Shown: positions 36,001 through 47,819 of the stretch, piece by piece
How the letters are laid out: each line of letters starts with the position of its first letter
Position numbering within the stretch: position 1 is the stretch's first letter
Origin: Circinella minor
Lineage: Eukaryota; Mucoromycota; Mucoromycetes; Mucorales; Lichtheimiaceae
Assembly (NCBI GenBank): GCA_016758965.1
Contig: JAEPRB010000094.1
Location: 62,001 to 126,000 of the forward strand
Length of the DNA stretch: 64,000 bases
Reading direction: 5' to 3'
Translations under genes and position numbers: made by a program
The notes under the pieces: generated by a model
The model's database searches: none
The model's input: only the letters and a program-made list of their open reading frames with translations
Told to the model about the DNA's origin: nothing

Positions 36001-38258
36001 AAAAGTAAGACCAAGTCCACCAGGTGATTGATCGATTTCTTCATTTGTCTTATCAGCCACGACAAGTTCAGATGGACAAGTAGCCAAGAACTTTTTGAGC
36101 ATCTTCATATATTTAATTTGTTTACGTAAGTTGACTGTTAATCGATTCGAAAATTCTTCATATTGTTGCTTGGTACTAAAATTACATGGAAGAAAAAGCA
36201 TGTCACACCCATCTCGTACAATAAGCAAATCCGAAATTACACATAGACATACACATATTTTTAAAAAAAAACGATAACCCACACACAAAAAGAAAAAAAA
36301 ATAACTAGAGGGCTTACACGTTGAGACGAAACTGTGTATGAGCTTGGTGCCAGTTAACAAACTTTATCGAAAAAGGATGGTTCTTCTCATTCAATTTTTC
36401 CACTCGACGAATTGTATACAGAGGTATAACTGCTTCATAATATTGTCCTTTGTCAGTTGAACTGAACGTCAAAAAAGCTTCAGAGAGGCACATCCGACCT
36501 TCAATTCGTTTCTCATCTCCTTCTTCCGTTTCAATAAAATGAGCTGCGGTAACATTCATCAAAAGTTGTTCTGTTGTAGGTAAGCGGAATCGTGCACGAA
36601 ATCGTTCGTCTCGTTTTTGTGCTGCTAAATCCATTCTTAAAGGTTGCATCATTTTACGTATTTCACTTGCTGGTAATGCAGATGATCCAGATACTGATTT
36701 TCCAAGTGTGGAATCTTTATCGCTTGCTGCATCAATATCACTGTCACGAATATCGATTGAAATATCGCCACCAGGTGATTGTTCTAATGCTGTACTCTTC
36801 AAGACGCGTTGCATTGCTAAACCTGTCAACTGGACTAATATATCATAAACCTATTTTTTTTAATATAATACATAATTAATAAAATGTTGCCATGGAAACA
36901 AGATGTCCGTGCATTAAATAATACATCCGAAAGTAGTAATGATCATAGGATCTATTTGTTTCACTCCACCTCCACCTCCTTTTTACTCTTTTTACCTGAT
37001 CCCTTTTAAATAGATTAGAGAAAAAATGCTGCAAGATATAAAAAGAAAATCGTCAGCCCCTTTGTTTTCTTATTCCAATATATATATTATTCCCATACGC
37101 TTTTATTTTATTCTCAATACCTCTGTTTTATCTTTCATGACCAATTTTATAGCATCCGAAAATACACCTTTTTTTGATTTTTCTTTTCGAATATCTTGAA
37201 TAGCCTTTAATTCCACTAATAGTTTCGTTTCATAACCCAACAAATAAGAATAAAATGCAACGTAATTCTCACTGATATAAAGCCATCCTTGACTTGTAAA
37301 TCGATTGGTATAATATGCGCATGAATAGTCTATAAAAAATATTATGTGTACACCACTTCTCTTAATTATCTAGAACTTAGCGATAAATCAGAATTACAGT
37401 TATAAACTTACAGTTTACAAGACGTTCAGTCACAGGAACATTGAAAGTTTGACGAAAACTTCGTGATGCAGTTCGTAGTTTTTCATCGGTCGAGATTTCA
37501 TCCGTTCCAGCATCTGCATATACATTTAAAAATTTGCATGATCAGGTTTATTATTATCTTGTTCGTATTTCCTTACCCAAATCCAATACAATGTATAGAG
37601 CTATATATACCTCTTCGTGTTACAATCGAGTTAATTTTGGTAGCAATATATTCTTCTCTTTCGGCATCTTCTAAAACATCCAAAGGAGGTATCAAATTGG
37701 CTTTTTCCCCAATAATAATAATAATAATAATAATAATAATCAATTGTATTAAGAAAAAAGTTGTTTCAGAAGGTTGAGAAGGTTTCTTTCAAAAAAAGAA
37801 GCGTGCATGATATATAACAAAAAATACCTTCGATCCAACGCCAGGAAAGATCTGTTTGCTTTTCTGTTTCACCAACTGCAATTTGAAGACAAGTTCCATC
37901 AGCACGTCGATAAAGAATACGATAAGGTGATTGCTTAGTGTCAAGGCTATACATTAATATTTATAATATATATATTTATTTATCTTTGGTCAATTGAAAA
38001 AAAGTAACATGTACATACGACATTATTTTTATTTATCCTTCCCCAGAACACAAAAATAAAAATAAAAATAAAAATAGTTTACACATTTTGCACAGTGCCC
38101 AGCACATTACGCATAATGGAACTTCTTCGTGTTTTTATCCGTTGTAATAAAAAGTGGTTATTCTCTTGCAAAGTTTCCCAAAATGGACTAATAAAGGATT
38201 CGACATTGGTCGGAAGAGTAAATATATTGAATGCTGGATCAGTGGATGGATTGGTCAT
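33041..38258 (-). CDS. GRAM-TBC-EF-hand Rab GTPase-activating protein (TBC1D8/9, Gyp2/Mdr1 type)
   Basis: Fifteen exons: 38258-38083, 37946-37828, 37700-37611, 37513-37412, 37329-37121, 37028-36996, 36829-36318, 36175-35931, 35846-35633, 35542-35405, 35329-35003, 34872-34695, 34623-34168, 34076-33799, 33641-33041; about 1225 aa. Two GRAM domains lie at about 155-243 ('[20 protein letters not shown]') and 320-413. The TBC domain spans about 505-735. It has '[17 protein letters not shown]', the Arg finger in 'IEKDLNRSLPE' and the Gln finger in 'ELGYCQAMN', so it should stimulate GTP hydrolysis on a Rab. A canonical EF-hand loop ([12 protein letters not shown]) lies near 958. The tail is acidic and Ser-rich. 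Two joins are uncertain: exon 7 could start at 36851 only with a frameshift, and exon 11 could end at 35033 instead of 35003. The true start may lie further upstream, since a TATAATAG acceptor precedes the ATG. Confidence 0.92.
37713..37740. repeat. (AAT)n microsatellite in TBC gene intron 2
   Basis: Nine or so AAT units in the intron at 37701-37827, close to its 3' splice site. Confidence 0.9.
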
Positions 38259-39956
38259 ATTTGCATCCTATTATAGAAAAAGAGAGAATGGTGATAGAAG
38301 AGAAAGGAAGAAAATGTTTAGAAAAGAGAGAGGGGTGGAAAAAAAAGCAGTAGGTAGTAGAGCTAAAACTACCAATATAATATAAAAAATAGACGACAAA
38401 AGAAAACTAGTGTAACTGGGGAAAAGGGGAATGCCGATTCGCCTAAAACACGCTCTGCCAAACTTCATTTGGAACTAGCTTTTTTAATCTCAGTCAACCG
38501 AATTCATGTGCTTTGCCAAGCAAGAAAACGATCAGCATGGTCAGACGCACGAAACCTTATGCTAAACTGTTTAGTTGCGTTACACATGCAATCATATCAT
38601 AATTTATTATGTAATTGATAACAATAGACTGGTAGGTTATGTAGAAACATTAAACATTAGTAGCAGCTCTTAATCTATCTGTTCATATATACAGTAATTG
38701 TTTCTATATATTATTTTTCATCGATAATTTCATCAACTCACAGCTATGACATCTTAATTAGCTTGTTCATTTGCTTCTTTTTGCAATCATCTACCACAGC
38801 TTCTGCACCACAATTTTTTATATTAATCAAGACTATCTAATTTGATAATAGTTCACTTGAAGAATTATCGAGACTATTAATGAGATTGCTATCAACACAA
38901 TTTATTTTGCTGACCTTGACGTTTTCTAGTTTGTGGATATCTGATGTTTAATAAGATATACTTAGCTGGTGTCCTATTTATCCTCAATTCCATAAATTTA
39001 ATTACTGATCAGAACCTTGGTATATTTAGGTTATGCAAGTGGAAGCTTTGCCATAAAAGCATCACGGTTTCGACGTCAATCAATTTTTATTATACTACAT
39101 CTTGTTATTATTACGTACTGTTGAGTGATGCTTAATAATTCCGAGATAGTCGAATATTTTGTCTTTCGAGTGGTGTCAAATAGAAAAGAAGTATCGTTTC
39201 TGTTACTGTTCCTGTTCCTCACACCATAAAGGCTGATATTATAGAATATCTTTCAATGTCATCCAAGGCTGGTGCAAATTTATGCTAAAGGGTATTACTT
39301 CAACAATATCATAATACACACACTTAACAAAAAGCTGTCTTAAAAAACGACAGAATAGTAAGCTCGTTGCTGGGCAATGATGGTACCAACGGTATTAGTG
39401 GATGGTTGTTTTACACAATTATAAAGCTTCCCTTATATAGAATTCCAGTCGCCCTCTTGAAGAGTATACCGACTTGATTAATACACGCAAAAAAAGAAGT
39501 CACTTAAATTCTATAGATAATTATTACTTATTCGAATAACCGTAAACTTCTTTATGTTTATTATCTATCACCTGTAGCCTACACGCATAAGAAAAATCGT
39601 AAAAATTTAGAAATTATGTATATTACGTATATTACGTATATCACATTATTATTCCCGTACATTCCATAATTTTTATTTTATTAACCAAAAAACATCTAGT
39701 CATGTACACCAATAAAAAGAAGTTACGTAATAACGAAAAACAAGGGAATACATCGTTACTTTTATTATCCTCATCTACTGTAATAAACGTGAAAAAAAAT
39801 CACATATACGTCTAATAAGTTATATATAGTTATCGAGCTGTAACGTTGGTAACAAGGAACCAAATAAATATGAAAAAAAATTATTTTGCTGTTTCTTTGT
39901 ACGATTTATCACAATAACTACTATTATCGTTATTTGTTACTATTATTATTATTACT
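38259..39956. other. Intergenic, 1.7 kb without a gene
   Basis: Promoter side of the TBC gene and 3' side of the first F-box gene. AT-rich; an (AAAATA)n run at 38053-38078 lies just inside the first intron of the TBC gene. No coding frame, TIR or RNA gene recognised. Confidence 0.55.
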
Positions 39957-42206
39957 TTATGTACGAGCAACTTCATCTATTTTATGATTTGCGTATTGAA
40001 TACATTCCTCAGTAACTAAGGAACAATTTGTAATTGTAAGACTAGATAATTTTGGGATCGTCGATCTCTTGTCAACCAGTGCCCGTATACCCCGATTTGT
40101 CACTTTTGGCAACCCATCCAATCCAATGGTTGTCAAAGTCTTTGAACCCCCCAGTTCAGAAATAACATTATCTGTAACAGCACTCATTGCCTTGATGTCG
40201 ATGCATGTCAACTGGTTATGTAACTTTTTCATTAAGTCATGAAGACCTTGTGTAGTAACACTGTGTAAATCCCACAATGTGACATGATGTAATGTTTTGA
40301 TATCCCCCAACACGTTTAAAACAGTATCATCTACCAAGTCCCCATGCCATAATGAGACGGTTTTTAATGATGACCCACATGAACTCTCAGAAAGTTGAGC
40401 GTATTGTTCGAATAGTTCAATAATACATTGTTTTTCCAATCCAGTTGTATCAACGGATAAAATCCGAAGTGTTTCGAGTGGTGGTAAACGTAAGAGAGCT
40501 CTATATATATCGCTCGCATCTTCTGAATATCTGATAGTTACATGCTTTAATGTAGTGATTGTGTCAGGAATAGATTGTAATAAAAGACGTTGCATTCGAG
40601 GTGTTGACCAAAAAGTAATATCAACCACATTCTCAAGTCGAAAGTCGTCATAAGTTGATATAATTTCCTGGGCTTCATCACGTGTCAAATCTGATAGACA
40701 TACAGAAACAGTTTCGAGAGTTTTTCGATTCTTATAAATAATTGGAAAGAATGTCGAAATGTGCACAATCCGCCTCTGATCGTTATTCATTGCATAAATT
40801 TTTCGCATGCCGGTTGATGATATCGACTGTTGGTAGGCATAGTATTGCTGTTGTTGATGTTGCTGTTGTGATGATGCTAATTTTGGAATATTTCGGCTGT
40901 TAAAACCTAATATCTCAAGGTTACTTGTTGCATATTGATCAATTGGATCAATTGCTGAACTATCACATCCATTAATGACTAGGCGTCGTAATTGGGTATA
41001 CCTTTGTAGAACAGTTTTGACGGTTTGTTTGGTAATATTAGATGATTTGATTTCCAAACTTAAAAGTGGTAAACTTTCATTGTGAAGTGCTGATAAATCT
41101 TGATCTCGTACATCGACTAGAGTATTATGTGTTATATAGGTAAGATCAGTCACTCTATCACATACTAATAGTATATCTGCTAAAGTAATTTTATTAAAGT
41201 CGTCATCGATGTGAATTTCGAAGCATCTGAGGGTGGTTCTTGTTTGCCAAAGAGCTGTTGATAAAGCAAAAGCACTTGGTCGTAAGTTTTCTGTACAGCA
41301 CCCTATATGATAATAGATTAATATGTTGATCAATACCATATAAGTTAGGAAATAGAACTCATCCCCCATATAATTGATGCTATTACTATTACTACCTGTC
41401 AATGTAAGAGAGTGTAATCTTTTAAATAAACCATTTCTCATGCACTGGATGTACTTTGAGCGTACCATTTTATTCGACGTATTAATTCTAAGCTTCTCAA
41501 TATGACCCGCAATGTGCTCGGTCTTTGCAGCAACTTGATTGTCTACCCGATTACCGTCAGCTGAGAAGGTTTTCCATGCACTAGCGCAATCCAGCGTCCT
41601 CTGAGCCCAAATTCGCGCTACATGGATACATGACACCTTGGAACTTTTTGGCAACAAGGTAATAATATTGTTCACAATTTCTACCGGTAGTCTGGCGATG
41701 AAGTCAACACGACTTTCATTTAACAATATTGCTGCGGTTTTACAGGCATTTAATCGCTTAATATCTTCTTGTTGTTCAATATTATTGCCGCTACTAATAT
41801 TAGCAAGCTGTAAGGCATAATCGAATTTTTCAATAGCTTTAGCTTGTCGACCATACATGGAAAGGACGATGCCTTGTCGCACATATCCTGACGAAAGGAA
41901 TGGTGCATGTTTTATCATTTGCTCCGCATCGGCACACGCTAATTGATAATGACCTTCCATTGCATGAGCATACGCCCTTATGTCGAGAAGTACAAGCAAT
42001 TGCGATTGAAATACGTCATCTATAGCCAAAGTTACGTCCTGAATGAGTTGGTGATGTGTACCATTGTTAATGGTGTCTTGAATTTGTTGGTAACGTTGTT
42101 CGAATAACCTTAAATTCACTGGTTGGATGGGTAGTATGGAACTGTTCATTTGGTTGTTATGAAGGTTTGAACAAGTTTGAAAAAAAGGAGACAAAGGGGG
42201 TTGCAT
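39957..42206 (-). CDS. TPR/F-box/leucine-rich-repeat protein, paralogue 1 (Pof3/Dia2 architecture)
   Basis: Two exons, 42206-41396 and 41302-39957, give 718 aa. The intron 41303-41395 (G|GTAGTAAT...CATATAG|GG) is 93 nt and has no stop, so the unspliced frame also reads through as 749 aa. The intron is called because both paralogues have one at the same place and phase. Residues about 55-135 are TPR-like helices ('YAHAMEGHYQLACADAEQMI', 'KAIEKFDYALQLA'). The F-box is at about 166-215 ('VDFIARLPVEIVNNIITLLP', ending 'SAWKTFSADG'). Degenerate leucine-rich repeats fill the rest ('TQGLHDLMKKL', 'TNRGIRALVDK'). F-box proteins link Skp1-Cullin ubiquitin ligases to substrates bound by the LRRs. Fission-yeast Pof3 and yeast Dia2 share this layout; orthology is not shown. 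Confidence 0.88.
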   Translation of the reverse strand: MQPPLSPFFQTCSNLHNNQMNSSILPIQPVNLRLFEQRYQQIQDTINNGTHHQLIQDVTLAIDDVFQSQLLVLLDIRAYAHAMEGHYQLACADAEQMIKHAPFLSSGYVRQGIVLSMYGRQAKAIEKFDYALQLANISSGNNIEQQEDIKRLNACKTAAILLNESRVDFIARLPVEIVNNIITLLPKSSKVSCIHVARIWAQRTLDCASAWKTFSADGNRVDNQVAAKTEHIAGHIEKLRINTSNKMVRSKYIQCMRNGLFKRLHSLTLTGSNSNSINYMGDEFYFLTYMVLINILIYYHIGCCTENLRPSAFALSTALWQTRTTLRCFEIHIDDDFNKITLADILLVCDRVTDLTYITHNTLVDVRDQDLSALHNESLPLLSLEIKSSNITKQTVKTVLQRYTQLRRLVINGCDSSAIDPIDQYATSNLEILGFNSRNIPKLASSQQQHQQQQYYAYQQSISSTGMRKIYAMNNDQRRIVHISTFFPIIYKNRKTLETVSVCLSDLTRDEAQEIISTYDDFRLENVVDITFWSTPRMQRLLLQSIPDTITTLKHVTIRYSEDASDIYRALLRLPPLETLRILSVDTTGLEKQCIIELFEQYAQLSESSCGSSLKTVSLWHGDLVDDTVLNVLGDIKTLHHVTLWDLHSVTTQGLHDLMKKLHNQLTCIDIKAMSAVTDNVISELGGSKTLTTIGLDGLPKVTNRGIRALVDKRSTIPKLSSLTITNCSLVTEECIQYANHKIDEVART

Positions 42207-42376
42207 TTACACCAAGGATTAAAAAAAAAAGAACGTGGTTACACATACGAGGTCATGACTTGCGTTACCAAATCAATTATGCCCTGTCATGATCAAAGTC
42301 TAATGCTATGTGTGTAAAACATACTATCAAGTCAGAATCAAGAGGCAATAAAAAAAATCGGTTGACTTTATTTATT

Positions 42377-44578
42377 TTAAGTTTTATACACAATCATTTT
42401 TACTTTGTTCTTTAAATTGGAAATACATCCTTGGGTGACTAAATTACATTTTTTTACAGATAATTCGACTAGTTTAAAAGCTACTTTTTCTTCTATCAAG
42501 CCTCGAATGCCTTGGTCCGTCACATTTCTTAAAGATTTCAATCCAAGATATGACATCCTATTAAATCGACCAAGAGCAATAATTATTTCATTTGTTACGG
42601 AGTACATTTCTACAAATGTAACCCGTGATAGTTTTCCGGAACATGTAGAGATAAATCGTAGGATGCCATCGTTAGTGATAACTTGTAATCGGGAAAAGGT
42701 AATGTTGTTTAAGGACCTGATTTGACCCAAGCAAGAAAGTACACTATCCGTCACTCCGCTACAATCATTAAGCACAAGACACTGTAATGAGATGAATGGC
42801 TTTTTATACAGTTCGATTAATCGGATATAGCTTATGGTGTTCTCAGTCAAAGAACCATCAATAATCTTGTGGAGCTCCAGCACTTTTGGAGGTGTACGTA
42901 AATTCATAATTAAATTTACTAACTTTTTTGCGCTGCAAACATTTGCGACGCTTAGTGTTGTTAATGTTTCTACACCAGCAATTTGTTGTAATAGAAGGGG
43001 GAACAAGGTATTACGTGGCCATGATGTTTTTAAAGTAATCAATTTTTCAAGCTTGAAACCCGGGTATATTGCAAGTTGGATTTGTCTCTCGTAAGTACTC
43101 CAATCTGAGAGATAGCAATGAATGGTTTCAAGGGACTTCATATTCTTGTGTAGCAGGGGAAAAATAGCTGCGCCAGAAATTGGATTATTTGAGCTATTTA
43201 ACCGTCCAGTGTAAATCATTTTCAGCCCGGTACCATTATCATTTTTAGTCTTTCTTTGCTTTATTTCTGGAACGTCGTTGCCTTCGTAATTGCATGCCAA
43301 TATACTCAGGTTGTGTGAAACGTGGTTGAGTGGATTAAAAACACATTCGTCACAGCCATTCATAACGAGACGACGTAGCTGCTGACATTGTTGAAGCAAT
43401 TTTTCAATATCTTGATCGTGAATGCGGTTTGCCCTAATTTCAAGAGTCATTAAAGGATGATCTTTGTCCACCTTCGAAAAGTCACCAGCCAACGTCGTTA
43501 AATTACACATTGTCGAAAAATTTAAGGTTTTCAACGAATCAGTAAATGAAACTAGTTCTGCTATGGTAATGGCCGTTCGATTATTTCCGACATTGATAGA
43601 CAGGGTTGTCAATATGTATCGTAATTGCCATAAAGCATTTGAAAGAGATAAAACATTATGGCGTTCACATTCAATAGGGTAGACTAGAATAAAAATAATT
43701 CAAAACATCAATCAGATTCTATGCATATAAACATAATTGATGTACCAAAATTATAGATATCGTTGAAAAACATGAATTTTACCATTTGGTATCTCGAGCG
43801 ATTCAACCCTGTAAAAGTCTGCAGAACGTATATGCTTTAAATACTTGGACCGTACTTGTATATTTGAAGTGTTTAATGTAAGATGTTCGACATGGCCAGC
43901 AAATTGTTGAGCTGAACCAGCAAGTTCTGTGTCGCTACTTGTATCATAAACAACCAAATTCCGCCATGCTTCTTTACAATCAAATAATTTCCTTCTCCAC
44001 ACTTTCGATACACGGAGACATGGTACTTTTTCGTGGGTTGACAACAGTTCAAGAATACGATCAGCTATTTCGACAGGAACTCTTGCGATAATATCAACAC
44101 ACATTTTTTTCATCTTAATGGCATCTGATTTTCCAGATTTCAACCGATTTACTTCTTCTCTTCTAAGGCCCCATAATCCTTTCACGTGCTTAAGTCCTAC
44201 ATCAAATGTTCTGATTGCCGTTTCTTGATACCCATACATTGAAAAAATGTTGCCAAGCCGAATGTATCCATCGCCTAGTTGAGGTGCACATTCAATCATT
44301 TTTTTTGCATCACCACATGCAAGTTCAAAATGCCCTTGCATCGAGCGTGAATAGGCTCTGGTGTCAAGAAGTGAAAGTAACTGGAATTGGTGTAAATAAT
44401 CAATGGCCACAGATGCTTGTTCCTCTGCTTGTTTAATTTTGTTGTTTTTAATGCATAGATTTGTGTTTTGGATTAGTCCATTGAACTCATCTAAGATAGT
44501 AATATCGATTTCTCGAGCCGGTATAGGGGTTATTGGTTTAGTTGAAGACTGGAATGTTGAACACAAGAGTGACCACAT
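42377..44578 (-). CDS. TPR/F-box/leucine-rich-repeat protein, paralogue 2
   Basis: Two exons, 44578-43783 and 43683-42377, give 700 aa. The intron 43684-43782 (AATG|GTAAAATTC...ATTCTAG|TC) is 99 nt and contains an in-frame stop, so here splicing is required. The N-terminal TPR-like region ('YSRSMQGHFELACGDAKKMI', 'ETAIRTFDVGLKHVK') and the F-box ('VDIIARVPVEIADRILELLS' to 'EAWRNLVVYD') align along their length with the neighbour at 39957-42206. The LRR part includes 'ITNDGILRFISTCSGKLSRV' and 'LRNVTDQGIRGLIEEKVAF'. The stop of this gene and the start of paralogue 1 are 170 bp apart, so the two form a head-to-tail tandem duplication, by now quite diverged. The substrate is unknown. Confidence 0.88.
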
Positions 44579-45189
44579 TATTTAACAAAGATAATAAAAA
44601 AGCAAAAAGAAGTGAATTTATTTTTCGTCTTTTTAATACGACGCGATTACAAGGAAAATCACATGTGACAATAATACCACTACGAAAGTCATCTGTTGTC
44701 TCTGTGTCTCTGTCCAACTTTACAACTTGTTTTTTTTTTTTTGGTTACAAAGTTTAAATTTTATCCGCAGCTTATTCTTCTTTGCTAATAAATGTTGTTA
44801 TTGATTGTCTGTGGAGCATAACGAATCATGTTACTGCTTTTTTTAATCGTACCCAGCTTATTAGAAATTATGCATCACATTAACTTCAAACTGCTACTAG
44901 TATACAATTTTTCCTCTCAGATAAAATGATTACAACTATAATATTCTAACATACCTTGGAACAAAAATTGGGTAGAACTAATACGACAAGACATATTTAA
45001 TAAAAAAAAACTATGCAAAGGGAAAAAAGGACTGTTATTTTATTATAGCTTATAAGTATATAGCATGGACAATATAAAGTTCTAGATGTGAGCTTTCCTG
45101 TTTTTGCAAGACATATAGATACAAATGAGGCCAAGTACATATGGATAGGATTTTACCCTATCACTATAAATAACTCAGATCAAGAATTC

Positions 45190-45263
45190 GTTATAACGAT
45201 TACTCGATATAACGATACCCTTTGGTCTCACGGGGGTTATCGTTATAGCGAGCGGTGACTGTA
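45190..45263. repeat. Short pogo/Tigger-end-like foldback, copy 1
   Basis: The right end 'CGTTATAGCGAGCGGTGACTG' followed by TA, and the left 'ACGATTACTCGATATAACGA', form an imperfect inverted repeat around a short centre. The reverse-complement end CAGTCACCGCTCGCTATAAC is the kind of terminus seen on pogo/Tigger transposons. Confidence 0.55.
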
Positions 45264-45756
45264 CATAAAAAAGCGAGATTAGTTCACATGATTAACTATT
45301 TATACAATTATTATTTTAATATATTAGCTAGTTTCGACATTGCTATAAACATATAAAAATGACCGGTTACACTTCTTTGAAGTACATTATGTATTTTCAT
45401 AAAGATAATTCTACTTGAATTGGAACCAGACTATTATATATAATAAATCCTGATGCCCCATAAAAAAATACAACTACTGTGCCATACTATAACAAGCATC
45501 AAAGACTGTCTATTGTTTACAAATCCATGCAAATTGACAAAGAAAAAGTTGGACAAGCATAATTGGGGTGAAAAAATCTAATTTTTATAAGAAGCAGAAA
45601 CAGGATATCACTGGCTTTTTTTTTTTTTTGGAAAAAGACGATGTCTGAAGATAAATTTAATGTTCAAATTATCAAACTCCTGACAAAATGTTTAAAAATT
45701 AAAGTAAGAACATAAGAGACTAGTCATATTTCCTTTTTAAAAAAATAAAGATATTA

Positions 45757-45903
45757 TTTGACCTCTCGATACGTATAACGATATTTTTGCTAAAACCCTA
45801 TCGGATATCGTTATATAAAATTAACGATGTTTCCCTGCTATCTGTCTTGGACCCCAAAACTCTATCGTTATATCAAATATCGTTATATCGAGCGGTGACT
45901 GTA
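45757..45903. mobile_element. Short pogo/Tigger-like MITE, copy 2
   Basis: The right end 'CGTTATATCGAGCGGTGACTG' followed by TA pairs with the left 'GACCTCTCGATACGTATAAC' as an imperfect TIR. The same right end occurs at 45261, and both copies are followed by a similar (A)CATAAAA. The left TSD has decayed. About 145 bp, non-coding. Confidence 0.6.
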
Positions 45904-46111
45904 ACATAAAAATCTTATACAAAGGGAGGTGGAAGAGAAATCGAAAATTTTGTTTTTACAATGATCTGAACGATAATGAATAAATGATGGATAATATAAT
46001 GATGTGTCGGGTAAAAATATTTGAATATAATATAGTAAAATAGGAGTTCTGGTATATGAATGTGTAGGGAAAAATAGAGAGAGAGAGAGAGAGAAAAGAA
46101 TAATCAATCTA

Positions 46112-47819
46112 CTAAGTCAATCTTTCGTTTTGTACCTTGGGTGTAATCAACACAAGTGGAAAATTTGTGGAAATTGTATTGGGGGTGTCAATAATCACCA
46201 CACCTCGATTATTGCTTTTGGCAAGTTCATTGTCTAATTTATCATACAAATTAATAATGAGTTCTATAACATATATCAAATAGGTTTGTTAGTATCGTAA
46301 CTATTCATTTAATAGCCTTATTTATCAACAACCCTTCTTATAGATAAGCTATTTAATTACCTTCCATTTGAACAAAAAATCTGATGTTTCTTTAAATTTT
46401 TTTGAGTTGAGTTACTCGGATTTTTGGTATCATGAGATCCTGGTATGGTTTAGCACAACAAAGTAATTATCATTATATGTAAGTGTATATACATATCCAT
46501 GGTCACCTATTGGGATGTTGACAACAAATATGATTAGTGAATATCTGAAAAAGAATTGAAAATAGAAGATAGAATATAGAGTATAGCAAAAAAAAAAAAA
46601 AAACACAAGTTACCCGCCCAGTTCGTTGCGATGATCCAATTATGTGAAGCCATCCTGATCAATTTTGATAAAATAGTCGCGTTTGTTCTAAGATTTTTAT
46701 CTTGTTGCTTTAACAGAATTAATTCAGTGGCCCCGCTGCGCTCCCATTCATTACTACATAAATCGTAATCATTTTTATCCATCTGAGCTTTTACTAAAAG
46801 ATCAATTTTATTCTCATATGCGTATTCTTGTCCTGGAACGCGGATATACCCTGTTAACGCTTGAAGTATTACCATAGTATCTTTGGTTGTTTTGGGGACG
46901 CATTCACCACTATACAGTAGACCTCCCGTTTTTGCAAGGTGACACTTCCTTCAAAAAAGTTGCGGAACCCGGGGTTTTTTAAATTAGCGGGAGTGGATAT
47001 TTCACAGTTTGCATTTTTATAGGTGACAATTCCAGTTTATATACTATGTGGACATCTACTTTTTTTTATCAATGTCTTAAATACACTATAAATTTCTCCC
47101 AGTTAATGCAAATTGATAAAATATCGTTTGCAACTTTCTAAGTGTTTTGTGACACTTCCTTCAAAAAAGTTGTGGAACATGGGGTTTGCAAATTATCGGG
47201 AGTGCAAGAAGCGGGGGTCTACTGTATATCTATAAAACATCCAAGCAAATGGTCAATTATCTATATATATTTTTTAATCTCCCTCTCTCCACTCTTCTCC
47301 TCTCGACCTCATTATTCCTTATTACTCTCTCAATAAAATGTTGGTACTTCAAAAAAGAATATTCAAAATAACTCCGAATCGTCGATATACAGTCGTTTCC
47401 GTAGCACTCTTATATCATCAGACCAATCTTCAAATTGGGATATGCTAAAAAGCTAAAAGTAAACTACAAATGTTTATTTTTGGTACTCTTATTAAGTTCA
47501 TTCCAGTTAATACTTACGTGATGTGTAACATGTTTAACATTTTATATATCGCTAGATTTTTGTTTACAATATTTCTTTTGTTGAATGCGGATTTTCTCAA
47601 TGATGGTGTCTGCATTTATAATTGTACTAGCAAATGGAAGTATACCTTTTTTTTTTACCTATCATTGATAATATCGTCGAATACCTTGATAGCTTCTTCA
47701 GATAAACCAGTTAACGATAGTATTCCAGTATTTTGAGCAGACTCAAGTTGTGTAGATGCTAAAATTGTTTTAAAAAAATCTACAGATTTTGGATAAATCA
47801 AATTGACGATACTCGACAT
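46112..47819 (-). pseudogene. Unrecognised gene, partly decayed, with a MITE in its first intron
   Basis: Exon A 47819-47659 begins MSSIVNLIYPKSVDFFKTIL and ends 'EEAIKVFDDIINDR'. It joins in phase to exon B 46909-46614 ('ECVPKTTKDTMVILQALTGY', 'EYAYENKIDLLVKAQMDKND', 'WERSGATELILLKQQDKNLR', 'SKLIRMASHNWIIATNWAG'). Exon C, entered at about 46510, continues 'GDHGYVYTLTYNDNYFVVLN' but then needs a frameshift to reach 'DLMIPKIRVTQLKK' and meets a stop. A last piece at 46265-46112 reads 'LIINLYDKLDNELAKSNNRG' and ends in TAG. The protein is well formed up to the shift. I do not recognise a domain. The first intron (46910-47658) is long because it contains the MITE at 46915-47224. Confidence 0.55.
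46915..47224. mobile_element. 310 bp pogo-like MITE, TA target duplication, inside an intron
   Basis: TIRs: left CAGTAGACCTCCCGTTTTTG, right in reverse complement CAGTAGACCCCCGCTTCTTG. TA lies outside both ends (46913-46914 and 47225-47226). It contains an internal direct repeat, 'GTGACACTTCCTTCAAAAAA' at about 46940 and again at about 47149, each followed by 'GTTG.GGAAC..GGGGTTT'. Non-coding. Confidence 0.85.

Larger units (their letters stand above)
44579..46111. other. Intergenic region with TIR-like repeats
   Basis: The promoter side of F-box paralogue 2, then AT-rich DNA carrying two related repeats (45190-45263 and 45757-45903, listed separately) and a (GA) run near 46075-46095. No gene seen. 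Confidence 0.5.
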
